Below, piece by piece: positions 23,188-34,707 of a stretch of DNA of 64,000 bases. Source of the stretch: Mrakia gelida (Eukaryota > Basidiomycota > Tremellomycetes > Cystofilobasidiales > Mrakiaceae); assembly GCA_024345305.1 (NCBI GenBank), contig BRON01000001.1:2046001-2110000 (forward strand). The letters are read 5' to 3'. The translations under genes were made by a program, and so were the position numbers. How positions within the stretch are numbered: the first letter of the stretch is position 1; each line of letters opens with the position of its first letter. The notes beneath the pieces are model-generated. The model was not told where the DNA came from, did not search any database, and saw nothing but the letters and a program-made list of their open reading frames with translations.

Positions 23188-24675
23188 TCAAACCAACCCT
23201 TCCGTCTTCAACAACCCTATCAGTATGTACCCACTCCTCCGTCCCTTCTCCACCACGTCGTCCCACCCTGCCACATCCTCCTCCTCAACACCTATCGACT
23301 TCCAAAGCTGAGCCGTCGGACGAGTGCTGACGATCCCAGGCGTGGAGGGAGGGAGGAGGGAGCGCAAAAAGGTTTGGAGGTAGACGAGAGGGGAGGTGGT
23401 GAGCGGTGCGGCTGAGGGCGGGGACATGTATTCAGCCTGGTAGTTGTCGTCGACGACCAACGGAAAAACGAAGCAAGGTGAGAGAAAGACGCGAGGGTCA
23501 GCTTCGAAAGAGTCGACGCGTCTCGCACGACGAAGACAGCTCAGAGAAGGACGAAAAAAAACTCACCTCTATCACGACACCACCTTTCCCACCCAGACCT
23601 AAAGACCCAACTTTGAGGATCCACTCTATCTCAGGCTTCTGCCCTCCTGTGCTCAGTCCAGAACCTGCTCCCAATCCGAGTCGAACGAGCGGGATCTCGT
23701 AGGTCATGCTTTCCAGCTTGATGGTGTTGATTTGAGCTCGGACGGCTTTGGTGGTGTTGGTTCCTAGGTCTATGACCTGGAAGAGAGGGTGAAAGGGAGG
23801 GAACCGAGAAGTCAGAGCGTGTTCGACGAAGGCTTGACGAGAAAGCGATTCGACAGGAACGAAGCTCACGAGGGAGGCAGTCGCTGTCTCTTCTCTGTCA
23901 TCACGAGTAGACTCACCTGTGCGCCCGACCCACTATCCCTCGGCGGTAACGTAAACCCACTCTTGGTCGCAACGAGCATGTTCCCTAGACTCGACGGCGG
24001 CGTGACGGCGAAGCAGAGCTGAGGCTCCTTCCCTGGTGGTGCGAGACGATCTTCTGCTAGACAGAAGAGGTAGGAGGACTGGTTCGACTGAATGGTGTAG
24101 AGGTTTCGGTCATAGTGCGGAATGGCGGATCCAGTAGGAGCGTGAGGAGGTGGTGGGAGCTTGTGGGCGGGGACGGGGAAGCTCGAGCTGAAGATGGGAA
24201 GACGGAGGGAAGGAAAGTGAGCTCGAGAATGGTCGAGAAGCTGAGCTTGATCGGACTTTGAAGGGTATGGGTGGGTAGCTTACCGGTAGGAGGTGACTTG
24301 AGTTGAGGTTCGAGCTATGGAGTTTCCCTTTGAGGCGAGGAACGAGGGGTAGGAGATGGACGAGGGAGGGAGAGAGGGCGAGGTCGAAGGGAGGAGAGAA
24401 GGATGCGAGATCAACGAGCTGCTGTGGCGGCGATAAAAATCAGATGAGGCTTTGAGAAACGAGGATGCGCTTACCGAGTACTCCTTCTGTATGAGATCGA
24501 CGAGGGATTCAATCCCACCGTTCTACGAGAGAATGAAGGGGAGGAAAAGGTCAGCTTCTCAAAGGAGTCGAGCTCAACACTTCTCCTTTCCCCTCCCGTC
24601 TTCTTCAGCCGTCTCGTAAGAGAGAATCCAACTCACTGGAGGATTTGACCATCTGAACCATCCTGTAATTCCCAT
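23188..24675 (-). CDS. MED20: Mediator complex subunit 20 (Med20/Srb2)
   Basis: Minus strand. It starts MGITGWFRWSNPP at 24675, like the MGVT/MGIT start of Med20, and stops TGA at 23190-23188. Exons follow with GGIESLVDLIQKEYS, KLPPPPHAPTGSAIPHYDRN with LYTIQSNQSSYLFC, NMLVATKSGFTLPPRD, and the core INTIKLESMTYEIPLVRLGL ... EWILKVGSLGLGGKGGVVIE. That core matches the Med20 pattern of a tyrosine segment, then IKVGxxTxGxxxxGxxVEVEY. The C-terminus holds LVYLQTFLRSLLPP and ends ILIGLLKTEGLV. Med20 pairs with Med18 in the Mediator head, which bridges activators and RNA polymerase II. Length is about 290 residues, slightly above the human protein. The fold landmarks are in order; confidence is limited only by low family conservation. 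Confidence 0.78.
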
Positions 24676-24996
24676 GTCGGAGAAGCGAAGAAGATCGGAA
24701 GGAAAGGGTGGGGTCGTCGTTGATGTCGAAAAAAAACGAAGCTCATCAATTCTCGCCTCCTTCTCTCCGTCGTCAAGGCTCTCCGACCCTCCTCTGAGGT
24801 CTGTTGGACAGAAACCCAGCCCGAACTCTACAAGCTTGACTCGGCCTTTCCTCGTCCTAGACTGCGCAAACAGAGTTCTATTCGGCGTTCAATTTCAGAG
24901 CTGCTGAGCTCGAGACCAAAATACGATCCTCGACTCAAGCTCAGCCCTTCCTTTCCTCTTCCCAGCTCTCAACGTTCAACCAGCATCCCTTCTTGG
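24676..24996. promoter_or_regulatory. Divergent promoter region, MED20 / FEX
   Basis: About 320 bases between two oppositely oriented starts. It carries A-rich (about 24725-24740) and pyrimidine-rich stretches. No canonical TATA box is evident. Its promoter role is inferred from layout only. Confidence 0.4.
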
Positions 24997-26400
24997 ATGC
25001 ATCCAACTCCTCCGTTACGCCCCGGAAGTGGAGGAGATCCTCTCGGCAGAGAGGAGCTCAGCCTCGGACGACAGCAGGAGGAAGAAGGTCGAGCTCAAGC
25101 TCAAGCTCAACATCCCAACTCCTCCTCCCTTCCTTCTTCCCACCCTTCCTCCCTCAACGACATGGACCAGCCCTACGACGACGGATCGAACACAACTCCA
25201 AATCAGCCTATACCTACCAAGGACCCTCTACCAGAAACCACACCTCCTCCGATCAACCCTTTCCTTCACCTCCCAACGTTCTCGCTCCTCCTCCTCTTCT
25301 CCATCCTCGGCTGCCTCACTCGTATAGGTCTCAACGCGCTCTTCACCTACCCGGGACAGGCAGTCTTCCCTCTCGTATGGTCACAGGGACTTGGTTGTCT
25401 TCTGATGGGAGTCTGTGTTGGCTGGAGGAAGGATCTGGAGCGGTGGGGAGGAAGGGAACTCTACTTCGGTTTGGGAACAGGTGCGCTTCGACCTCCGTCC
25501 CTCCTCGTTCGTCTCGAGCCTCTGCTGAACCTCGATATCGCTTGCAGGTCTCTGTGGATCCATCACAACCTTCTCCTCGTGGATGCTTCAGACCTTTGAG
25601 GCTTTCAGCAACTATCCTGGCTCGAGTCATCGCTCAGGAGTTCACGACGTGAGCTTTCGTCCCTCGTCTCGTCTCGCGTCGCTTCCTCCCTGCCCACTCG
25701 CTTACCATCCGTCTTCCGTTTTTTCTAGGCCGCCGACGGACTCACCCACCTAATCCTCACCCTCTCCTTCGCCTTCTTCTCTTTCCACCTCGGCCGTCAC
25801 CTCTCCTCCAACCACTTCCCCTCCCTCCCACCCTTCTCCCGCTCCCCGCTCCTCACCCACCCTCGCCTAACCAAAGCAACCACCATCCTTCTCCCCTTAC
25901 TCCTCTACCTCGCCCTTCTCCTCATCTGCATCCTCGACCACCAAACCGACCGTACCCTCCTCCTCTCCGTCCTCCTCGCACCACCAGGGACCCTCCTCCG
26001 CTTCCACCTCACGCGTCTCAACCCCGTCTTCGCAGCCAAACCAACCCGTCGAGGCCTCCTCTCCTTCCTTCGCAAGAAAGGAATCCCCACTCTCGGTACC
26101 TTCACAGCCAACGTGCTCGCCACCGCCATCCTCGCGACGAGCTACGTCCTCCAGAGGAAACCCCTCGCGGGAGGAGCGTTGTCGATCTTGCAGTGTCAGG
26201 TGCTGCAGGCGATGGAAGACGGGTTCTGTGGGAGTTTGTCGACGGTTTCGACGTTCGTGGTGGAGATTGACGACATGAGGGGGAGGAGGGGGTTCGGGTA
26301 TATGGCTGGGAGTTGGGTGGTGGGCGTTTTGATCATGGTTGCGATTGTGGGTGGGAGTTGGTGGAATGGGAGTGAGTTTGGAGAGGCTTGTGCGTTATGA
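24997..26400 (+). CDS. FEX1: Fluoride exporter FEX (fused double CrcB)
   Basis: Starts MHPTPPLRPGSGGDPLG at 24997; three exons; stops at 26398-26400. After an acidic, Gln-rich cytosolic N-terminus come two CrcB repeats joined by a linker helix, about 430 residues, as in fungal FEX. Repeat 1: FSLLLLFSILGCLTRIGL, FPLVWSQGLGCLLMGV and GSITTFSSWMLQ, the pore-lining phenylalanine motif. Repeat 2: PPGTLLRFHLTRLN, LGTFTANVLATAILAT and GFCGSLSTVSTFVVEI, with the matching Asn and Phe/Ser motifs. CrcB dimers form two-pore fluoride channels; in fungi the fused protein sits in the plasma membrane and protects against environmental fluoride. The two-repeat order and the TFSS/STFV motifs make this a firm call. 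Introns follow GLGTG and GVHD. Confidence 0.93.
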
Positions 26401-26720
26401 CGAAGGCTTCGTTTCGTGCTGTTCCTTTATCTCGTTCATAGACTTTGTTTTGCTGTAGCCGTACATATTTTCCACTGGCTTCATTCGACCTCTCATTCCT
26501 TGCAAGCGTGTTTGCCAGACGCGTGGAATCGGAAATCCTTCTTTTTTCGCGTCTCGTTCGTTGGAGAGCTCTCTCTATGTATAGCGGAGCAAGATGACCT
26601 CGAGATCCTAGTCTTAAGGCTCGGGAACTAGCGGAAAGTGAAGCCATATTCGAACAAGTCAAGTAACGAGGGAAACCATAAAACGAGACGCGACGACCTC
26701 CTCCTCCTCCTCCTCCTCTT
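26401..26720. other. Convergent 3' intergenic region with a CTC repeat
   Basis: About 320 bases between FEX and the FAD oxidase, with a short (CTC)n tract at 26697-26719 running up to the stop codon of the oxidase. T-rich sequence at 26410-26480 fits a 3' end. No gene is seen. Confidence 0.4.
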
Positions 26721-29254
26721 TCAAGCGAACCAGCTTCTGAAGATCCTCTCGGGATCATACTTCGCCTTGATGTTCCTCAACCTAGCGAGGTTCTCGTCTC
26801 CGAAGGTCGCTCTGGCTCTGACGTCCCTCTCGTCCTCGCTTGCGTCCGCTCTCTCAGTTTCGTAGTTGATGTAGGCGCTCTGGGATCCTCCGAGTCGGCG
26901 GAAGGCTGCACCGAGATCTCGAGCGACAGAGATCTCGCCGGGGATGTATTCGATCTCGATGCCAAGGAAGGTTTGCTGAAGGAGAGAGGAAGAGAATGGT
27001 ATTGAGCGACGCGTCGTCGCGAAGAAGCAGGGACCGGAGAAAGAAGGAAAGATGAACGTACGTTCTTGGCTCGATTGAAGAAGGGCGTAGCATGAGGATC
27101 GACCTTGGAAGCTGCGTCCCAGTTGTGGAACTGGAGAGGTGAGAAGAATGAGAGAGCGAAGGTCAGTTATGGGTTGAACTCAGATCGAAACGAGACGCGA
27201 ACGAAGATAACAGAACGAACGAAGAAGGTGACCTTGAGCTGAAGGACCAAGAAGCATGAAGTGAGTCAGAATGATTCTCGTTTGACGTGCTGGTCCGAGA
27301 AGAGAGAACTGGAGGGAAGAGAAGAAGAGGGAGGAGGGACTCACGTCCGTAACTCTAGGATGAGAACCGGCTCGGGCTGCGTCGAACTTCTCGTAGATCA
27401 TAGTGACGGTCTCGTCGTTGAGGGTCCCGAGAAAGGATGAGGTCTGGTATCTCGTCTCTGGAGGAAAGAAGGAACCGAGTCAGCTCAAGTCGCGCGACGA
27501 GTTCGAGATCGACGCGTCGAACGAAACTCACCGCCTCGAACTCCGAAGGCGCTGAGTTGAGTGTTCATTTCCGATGCGTGGATCTCTTTCATATCCTTTC
27601 CCGAGATGGCGGCTGTATAAAATCGAGACGGGAACCGGTCAGCTCAAGAATGCGCTCGAGCTCGAGCGAGGAGGAAACGAAGCGGACTGACTTTCAACGA
27701 TCTCGGAGAACTTCTGTTGTCCCACGTGGACTGCTCCGTTGTAGAATCCGAGGAAGAGGAGAAGAGGTTTCCCTTCCTTCGTGACGAAGACCAAGCCTGC
27801 CATCTCCTCGGGAGTTCGGATCTGAGACGAGGAGGGTCAGCGAGCACGTCGACGAGCGAACGAAAGACCAAGAAGCGAGCGCTGAAGAGGGACTCACGTC
27901 GAGCCAGTTTCGAATCTTAGGGAGTAGGGTAGGGAGCTGATCGGGAGTGAAGATGGCGGTCATGAAGCCGACGGTAGGTCGTTGGTCGTGCAGTCGGAAG
28001 GTGAACGAGGTGACGACGCCGAAAGCTCCTCCTCCTCCTGCGAACGATGAAGGACGAGGATCAGCGACTGAACTAGAGTCAAAGTGACTATGGAAGGGTT
28101 AGACTCGCCTCTGATGGCCCAGTAGAGATCAGGGTGCGAGTCGGCGTTGACTTGAACGATTTCTCCTGACGCGAGGACGACGGTTGCAGCGAGAACGTTG
28201 TCGATCGTGAGCGAACTCGTTCCCGTGAGGAACCCGACACCTGAACTCAGAGAAGCCGATGCAAAGAAGGGAGTCAGTCGTTCGCAACAGACGGAAGGGC
28301 AGAGTCGAGACGCGTCCAATCAAACCCACCTCCTCCCAACGACAAGCTGTCTGAAAGAAGCCAGTCAGCTCCAGCCCCGCCACGTTCATCTCAGCAGTTT
28401 AGTTACTCACCCTCCGACTCCCGTATCGTTGACTACTGGTCCTGCGATGCTGAGAGAGAACGGTGCGACAGCTTTTTCGACGTCGACGAATCGAGCTCCT
28501 CCACCGACGACGGCAGTTTTGTTGGAGGAATGCACTACCACCGAGTTGATGTACTTCCCGAGATCGATGACGAGTCCTCCATTGCTGCTGCTATCCTGCG
28601 AGAGCGAAGAAGGAGCATCGAACAGAGCATGGAGAGGAGGAAAAGGTGAGCTCGACGGAATAAGCGACGAAATCAGGTCGCCTCTCGAAGCCTGACGAAG
28701 AGAAAGTTTACGAACCGTTCCAGCTGCATGGCCTCCTCCACTGAGAATATTGAACGACAAAAGAGAGCAGTTAGCGTCAGTAAGGTTGGGCAAAAGCTGA
28801 GAAACGGGACCATCGCGAGCATTTTCCGTCCCGCCCTCGTCTTCCCTCGTTCTGCTCTTCACCCGTCCAAGCCACTTTGAAAGGAGATGAAGCTCACCAG
28901 ACAGCGACATCAACCTTCGACTTCGCAGCCCACTTGATCAAAGCTGAGACGTCCTGATCCGATCGAGGGTAGGCGACAGCTCCGGCGGGAAGAACGGAAG
29001 AGGCGAAGTATCGTGCGATAGCGTTGGTGTACTCGAGCTGCGGAGGGAGAGGACGGGAACGAGGGCGATATCAGCTTAAGACTTTGATACAACATACAGG
29101 AGATGAAAGAGATCGGATTGACCGAGTCAGGGAAGACGAGCTCGCCAGCGAAAGTCGACCCGAGATCGGAGCAGGGAGGTCGAAGAGCGTTGATTGCTTC
29201 GTTGTAGGGGGAAGAAGGCTTGAGAGCTTGTTGAGAAGCAGAGGAAGAAGGCAT
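26721..29254 (-). CDS. FAD-linked oxidase (berberine-bridge-enzyme-like, PCMH fold)
   Basis: Minus strand, MPSSSASQQALKPSSPYNEA at 29254 to SWFA and TGA at 26723-26721; about twelve exons. The FAD-binding half has VAYPRSDQDVSALIKWA, VWSGGGHAAGT, the loop VVNDTGVGG|LSLGGG|VGFLTGTSSL, and VNADSHPDLYWAIRGGGGAF, then VVTSFTFRLHDQ. The C-terminal end, INYETERAD ... LRNIKAKYDPERIF, is the usual terminus of these oxidases. The histidine of GGGHAAGT fits the flavin-linking His; the second linking position (the Cys in GxCxxVGVGG of double-linked BBEs) is not cysteine here, so single covalent or non-covalent FAD is expected. LSLGGG is encoded by a 17-nt microexon (28330-28346). No signal peptide is seen, unlike many secreted relatives. 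Such enzymes oxidise sugars, alcohols or secondary metabolites; the substrate cannot be told from sequence. Confidence 0.85.
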
Positions 29255-29588
29255 CTTGAGAGCTAGTGATGTAGAAGGGAGAGAAGGACTGTGATGGTTT
29301 GAGCAGAACCCGTCGAAGAGGGGCAGGCTCGAGCTTTTGCAAAAGAAAGCCCAGGCCCAGCCGACGGCTCCTGACCTGGAGTCGATAAATCTGAGCGAAA
29401 AGTAAAGTGAGAAGTGCAGGAGGAGATCCCTCGGAAGAGTGAGAAGGGGAATGAAAGGTATGCTGAGTCAGGTGCGGCAGGCAAAGTCAAGAGCAACATG
29501 TTCGAGCCGAGTCGACTCGACGCGCCGTCGTGTTGATCTCGGAAAGCTCTCTCTGATCCTAGACATCGTTTAGCAGCCATCTGCTGTA

Positions 29589-31678
29589 TCAATAGTCCTC
29601 TCCCACCTTCCTCCCTACCGAAACAGACCCGTCCGAAGCCTGCTGGGTCCCTATCGAACTTCGAGACGACCTCAACCACTCTCGCTCCGCCTCGAGCAGG
29701 GAGTCCGTAGGTTCGTCGCACTTGCAAGGGACAGGTCTGTTGAAAGAGAAAAAGGGGAAGCGCAGCTAGGCGAGTGAGTTCAAGTTCGACGAAGGAAGAA
29801 GAAGAACAACGCGACGGTGAGTGAGTTTGGACGAACACGTCGATGGGAACGAATCTCTCTGCGTCCAGCGTGTAATCGGGTAGAGAGAGTCGCTTGGGTA
29901 GGCAGCCGCATCTGAAGAGTCCAATGGAGAAGAAGGAGAGGGTCAGCTTAAGTGGGCGACGTGTCGAGCTGCAGGAGAAAGAAAGGAAAGAAAAGAGGAG
30001 ACCGAGACGAGACAAGGCGAGACGAGAACTCACCCGGCGAGAAACACGGGCTGAGAAAGAACGCTGGCAATCATCACCTTTGTTGGAAGGGCAGGTGGAT
30101 CCGTAGGATTCAAAGTGAAGTAAAGGTCGACAACGAGCTGGGTCGAGATCCGAATCGAGCTCGTTGTTTGCGCGTGAGTTGTCGGTCGAAGGACGGTGTC
30201 GTCCGGCTGTAGAGAGCAAGATCACGAGAGGGGAAAGCACGTGAAGCAAAAAGAGCATGGTCAGTACTCATCAAGTCGAATGCAGGAAGCAAGGAGGAGA
30301 AACAGCGAACTCACGATCCTTCCAACCTGCTCGAAAATCCACTCGCCTCCCTCCGACGCGTCGAAGAGCATCTCCTTCTCTCCTCGCCCGTCCGCTAGCA
30401 GCTGCGATAAGCTCTTGACTCCATACGGTCCTTCCCAACCCGTCTCGAAGACCATGCCCTTCAATGGAATCCGAGCCGTCTTTGTTGCGGGAAAGCGAAA
30501 CGACGTGAGGTCGGCCTTCTGCTCGATGTAACATTTGAGGGCGTAGACTCGAAGGTTCGGTGGAGGAGAGTGAAGGGTGAGCGATAAGGAGAGAGGACCT
30601 GCGACGACGAAGGTCTGCGGTGGAAGAGATAACAAGAAGGAGGGTCAGCGACTGGAACGAGAGCGAACGAAGAAAGAGAAGAGACGAACTGAAGAAGAGA
30701 TCTTTAGCGAGACAGGCCCAAGCTCGTCCGTGTGTCCTTCAGCGGCGATGATCAGTCTTAAGCCTACGAGTATTAGAGAGACGAGCGGGACGTCAGTCAA
30801 CATGCGCTCGGGAGGGAGGGTCGAACGCGATGACGAAAAACGAAGAACGCGACGCGGGACGTCGACTCACTCTCGGTGAAAGTCTCCGGTGAAGGAGCAG
30901 CTACGATCCATATCTGTTCCTCGGCAGTCAAGTCCTTTGTTCCAAACAGTCCCCTCGACCCAGATACAGTCCCAATGGCCTTCTGGAAGACCGTCGCGAA
31001 AGATTTGGGGTTCCTCGTCGACCCGGCGTGAGTTGGTGCTGAGTGAGGGATCGTCAGAAGCCATTCGAAGCTAGATGAGAGGAAAGTAGGGTTGGAATCG
31101 AGAGTCAGCTTAATTTTAAGGGTTGAGAAGAGGTGAGAGAGAGAGGAAGTACTAACGTGTTGAGTCCTTTCTCGAGCTGCACCTCCTTGAGAACCACCTC
31201 CTTCGAGAACACCTCCTCGTCCTCCCTCCCACCTCGATCCACAGGAAACGCCAGACTCTGTTGGGAGACGATCTTGACCAAGACCTGCTGGGCGATCCTC
31301 CGCTGAGCGCTGACGACTTGTAGGTATCCTCCGGCTTTGGCCCAGCTCTGTGTGCGAAGAACGAACGAACGAAGGAGGGAGGGAAGGAGAGGTAAATGGT
31401 GAGCTTCGACGTTTCCCTTCCTTCCTTCTGTTGCCTATCCCTGAACTCACCTCCTCCTCCTCCACCGCATCCCCAACCTTCTCTGGGCATAGAATAATCC
31501 CTCCTTGGGAGAATGAGAAGATCTTCACCGAGTCCTTCTTGAGGTCGATGTTCGACAAGAGAGCGGTGTGAGCTGGATGGGTTGGATCCGGATGGAGCGC
31601 AGAGAGGGAAGGGATGAAGCAGATGGCGTCTTTGGAAGGTGGAGTGTACCTTGGGAGGCGAGAGGAGGAGGATTCCAT
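29589..31678 (-). CDS. Arrestin-like protein (tentative)
   Basis: Minus strand, starting MESSSSRLPRYTPPSKDAIC at 31678; stop TGA at 29591-29589 after FGR-type residues RKVGEDY. Exons include SVKIFSFSQGGIILCPEKV, a helical SWAKAGGYLQVVSAQRR, FEWLLTIPHSAPTHAGS, LSLSLTLHSPPPNLRVYALK (beta-rich, near 30560) followed by CYIEQKADL, FETGWEGPYGVKSLSQLL, and CGCLPKRLSLPDYTLDAERF with PCKCDEPTDSLLEAEREW. A beta-sandwich-like middle followed by a C-x-C segment with PDY and CKC resembles the C-terminal region of fungal arrestin-related proteins. Those link membrane cargo to ubiquitin ligases. The N-terminal part does not match what I remember, so the family call is weak. The next gene's ATG lies 335 bases downstream on the same strand. 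Confidence 0.45.
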
Positions 31679-32021
31679 GGTGAACAAGAGGAGAGAGACA
31701 GAGGGAGGGTGGGAGGGGGGAGGGGTGTCGAACGAAGGGGAGGGGAGGAGGTCGGAGGAGGAGGGGAGTTGAGCTCTAGTTCGTCCAGTTTCGATCACTT
31801 CTCTTGTCGAAAAGCTGATACGGGGTTGGGAATGGGGATGGAAAGTGAGAAGGGACCTGTTCGTGGTCAGTAAAAGGCGAGGGTGGGTGGGTGGGTGGTG
31901 GAAGAGTGAGGGGAGGAGGAAGCTGTCGGGAATGACTCGACCTCGCTTGCTGGGCTCGCTTGCTTTCCGAGAGCGCGACCGTCTCTTTCGCAGCCGTCTC
32001 GAATGCTATAGGGATGGGAAC
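31679..32021. promoter_or_regulatory. Divergent promoter region
   Basis: About 340 bases between two oppositely oriented starts, G-rich on the plus strand (ggtgggtgggtgggtgg at about 31882-31898). No coding signal is convincing. The promoter role is inferred from layout. Confidence 0.4.
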
Positions 32022-34336
32022 ATGGATCTAGCCCCGACGGTGAGTCTTTCGTCTCAATAGGGTGCTCGAAGGCATGCAGAAGGTCGGGAGCTCGAGCTCA
32101 CCTCTTTCTCCCTCCTTCCTGCTTTCTTCCCCGTCTTTCAGCTCGCTCTCGTCGAAGACGGTACCCACCCTTCGCATCAAGCATGGGTCAGTCCATTCTC
32201 AGTCCACTCAGTCCATCCTTGCCAAAAGGCGAAAGTCTGGACTGGGGGCGAGAGGACTATAAGTCTCGACGCGTCTGCCGGCCCGTTCGCTCCCTCTCGT
32301 CTCCACGAGCAACCCCTGTTGGAACTTCGGTCCCAGTTGACCCAGTCTGGAGGATCAATACAAAAGGCGGAGAAGCGTAAAACTGGAGGACGAGCTGTCG
32401 AAGGTACAGGTGAAACACGACAGGGAGAATTGACCCTTTCCTGTCCTTCTCGTTCTTCCTTCCTTCCTCCTCCAACAGTCATCCTTCTCTCAACAGACCA
32501 CAGTTGTACCGACTACCCAGTATCTCAGCTTCAGGGTTCCCTCATTCAATCTTCCCCTCCTACCCCATCTTGTCGCTCACCGGCTTACCGATCCTCCGCG
32601 CGAGTTCACTTCGACGCCTTCCTTCCCTCCAATGGTTCACCTCTCACCCAACACAGACGTCGAATCCCATCTCAGGTCCACCTAATATGCACTACAAGTC
32701 ATCTCAATCGTCCTACTCGTCGCTCTGCTACTCGTATTCATCCTACAAAAGAAGACATGCCACCCAACGCTGTGGAACGTACGCTGAGCTCGCGACTTTT
32801 TGGGCTTCCTTCCTTCTCTTTCGCTCTCGAGCTGATCGCCGCTTGCCTTCTTTGCTTCAGCTCATCATATCCCTCATCGTAGACAGCGCCTTCCACTGCG
32901 CTACCTTGGGAAGTAAAGGTCTTCCCTCGACGGCGCTTGCTGTTCTCTCGACGGTCACCGCGCGCGATTTCAGGAGTGAGTCGCTAAGCTTCCTTTTCTT
33001 CCTCGCTTTGTTTGATGTTCGATTTCTCACAAGTGAAACTGTTCTCAACTTTCAGATCCTCGCCACTCTCGGCTGCTTCGCTGCCATCATCGTTCGAGTG
33101 AGTCGAACGAGAGAGGGCAGACGTCGAGCGCTCGGTCGACTCGGCTGACCTCAACTCCCTCCCCTCTTCTTCGTTCGCAGGCCTGGGTTGTCGTGGTAGC
33201 GGAGAGATCAGCCGTAGTGAAATGGGAGAACCTCATGAACAGGTCTCTCGTTGTCATCCCCTGGGCAGCTTGCGTTTTGATGTTGATAGGATCGACGATT
33301 GTGAGACGTTGTTTCTCTTCCTTCTCCTCTCTCGACGACTGATCTGCTCTCGTCGTCTTCCCAGCCTACGGCTCTTCACCCCGAGAACATCGAGGTCACC
33401 GTCTTCGGAGCGTACAACCTTGATGGTCGTGTGTGAGTATCACGTCGAGGCTCCATCACTTTTGTCGCGTCGAATCTGACGCGTCGTCTTTTCTTCCTCG
33501 CAGAACCTACGTCTCTCGCGCCATCGCAGCACTGTTTCTGCTCGTCGCTATCGTCTTTGAAGGTCAGCCAACCTCCTCTTTCCTTAAGACGCTGAATACT
33601 GACCCCACCTCATCGCTCGCAGGCTGGACCATCGTCGCGTGCGTTCTTCAACCTCGACTCCTCCGAGGAGGCAGCGGTGACTCTCAGGTCGCCTCCAACG
33701 CTCGATACACTTCTGGCAACTCTCCTTTTGACCTCGGGTTCACCGCTCGAGTGCTCTTCTTCGGTCTCTACGCTGCTTGTGGTCTGGTCTTCGCCATCAT
33801 CTCGTTGTTTCTCAGCAGCCCGGCTCCGTCAGTTCATCGATCTCGACATCATTCTCACCGCCCTCTCAAGACTGACGCCAAAACCTCGTTTAAAAACAGA
33901 GCGTTTAATCAAGCAGTCGGAGGGATCGTCGCGGTGATCGTCTTCGGAACACAACGAGTAAGCTTCGACGCGTCGCTCTTCTCTTTGTTCGTTCGCTCGT
34001 CCCCTCTCGTCCCCATCTGATCAAGACTCCCATCTTTTTCTCGAGCAGGATATCCTCCAGTTTCTCCGTATCCTCCCTTCCAACGACCTTCACATCCAAA
34101 CAACCTCCCAAGCTCTCCACTCCTCCGCCAACCTTCGCTCCTCGAGAAAAGACGACGGCGAGCTGGCGATGGACGACCTTGATTCTCGTTCCAACAACGC
34201 ATCAGGGATATCGGTTCAAACAGTGGTGACCGTTCAGAAGGATGGAGGAGAGGCGCAGGAGGTGGGAGACGAGTTCTACGTCGAGGTGTTGGAGAGGGAG
34301 AGCGCGAGTCGAGGAGGGAGGCGTTGGTCGACCTGA
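32022..34336 (+). CDS. Multi-pass membrane protein, about seven spans, unrecognised
   Basis: Exon 1 is probably MDLAPT at 32022, followed by LALVEDGTHPSHQAW; the path from there to the first membrane span is not settled. Spans then follow cleanly: VISIVLLVALLLVFIL (about 32700), LIISLIVDSAFHCATLG, ILATLGCFAAIIVR, SLVVIPWAACVLMLIG, TYVSRAIAALFLLVAIVF, VLFFGLYAACGLVFAIIS and FNQAVGGIVAVIVFG. A cytosolic-looking tail (LQFLRILPSNDLHIQTT) ends at TGA 34334-34336. Junctions from 33060 on keep frame. Seven hydrophobic segments with the N-terminus possibly outside resemble a receptor-like or sensor topology, but no GPCR motif is seen. I assign no function. GACGCGTC lies in two of its introns (about 33478 and 33968). 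Confidence 0.6.
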
Positions 34337-34707
34337 TGTAGCTTTTCGTAGTTCACCCTTCCCACTCTCTCTCAGTACAGCTTTGCTTCGGATGGTCACG
34401 ATGATACACGAGAATTCTCCGTCTCTAAACGAGTGTGTGGAAGGAGGTGCAGGACAAGTAAGGAGGGACGCGAATGAAGATCGACGAAGCCAAACGAAAA
34501 GAAGGGAGCGGAGCGGTATGTAATGCAAGGAGATAGAGCAGATGGTTGGAGAGGGAAACAACATGTAAGGGGAGCCAGATGAGAGGATGGATGAGACGAG
34601 ATGATCAAAGAGCGTGACCAAAAGGGAGAGAGATGAAATCCAAGATTGAAAAGGAAGAAAGGGAGAGACGCGACGACGAGGGCAGACGAGCAAGGAGAGG
34701 AGCAGAA
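34337..34707. other. Convergent 3' intergenic region
   Basis: About 370 bases between converging stops. The minus-strand frame here (a long ORF with Ser/Leu-rich sequence) is read as 3' UTR shadow. Nothing else is supported. Confidence 0.35.

Noticed and set aside
29263..30258. Long minus-strand open frame of 331 codons
   Set aside because: It crosses several introns of the arrestin-like gene by chance. The true frame ends at 29589, and the remainder is the upstream region of the FAD oxidase.
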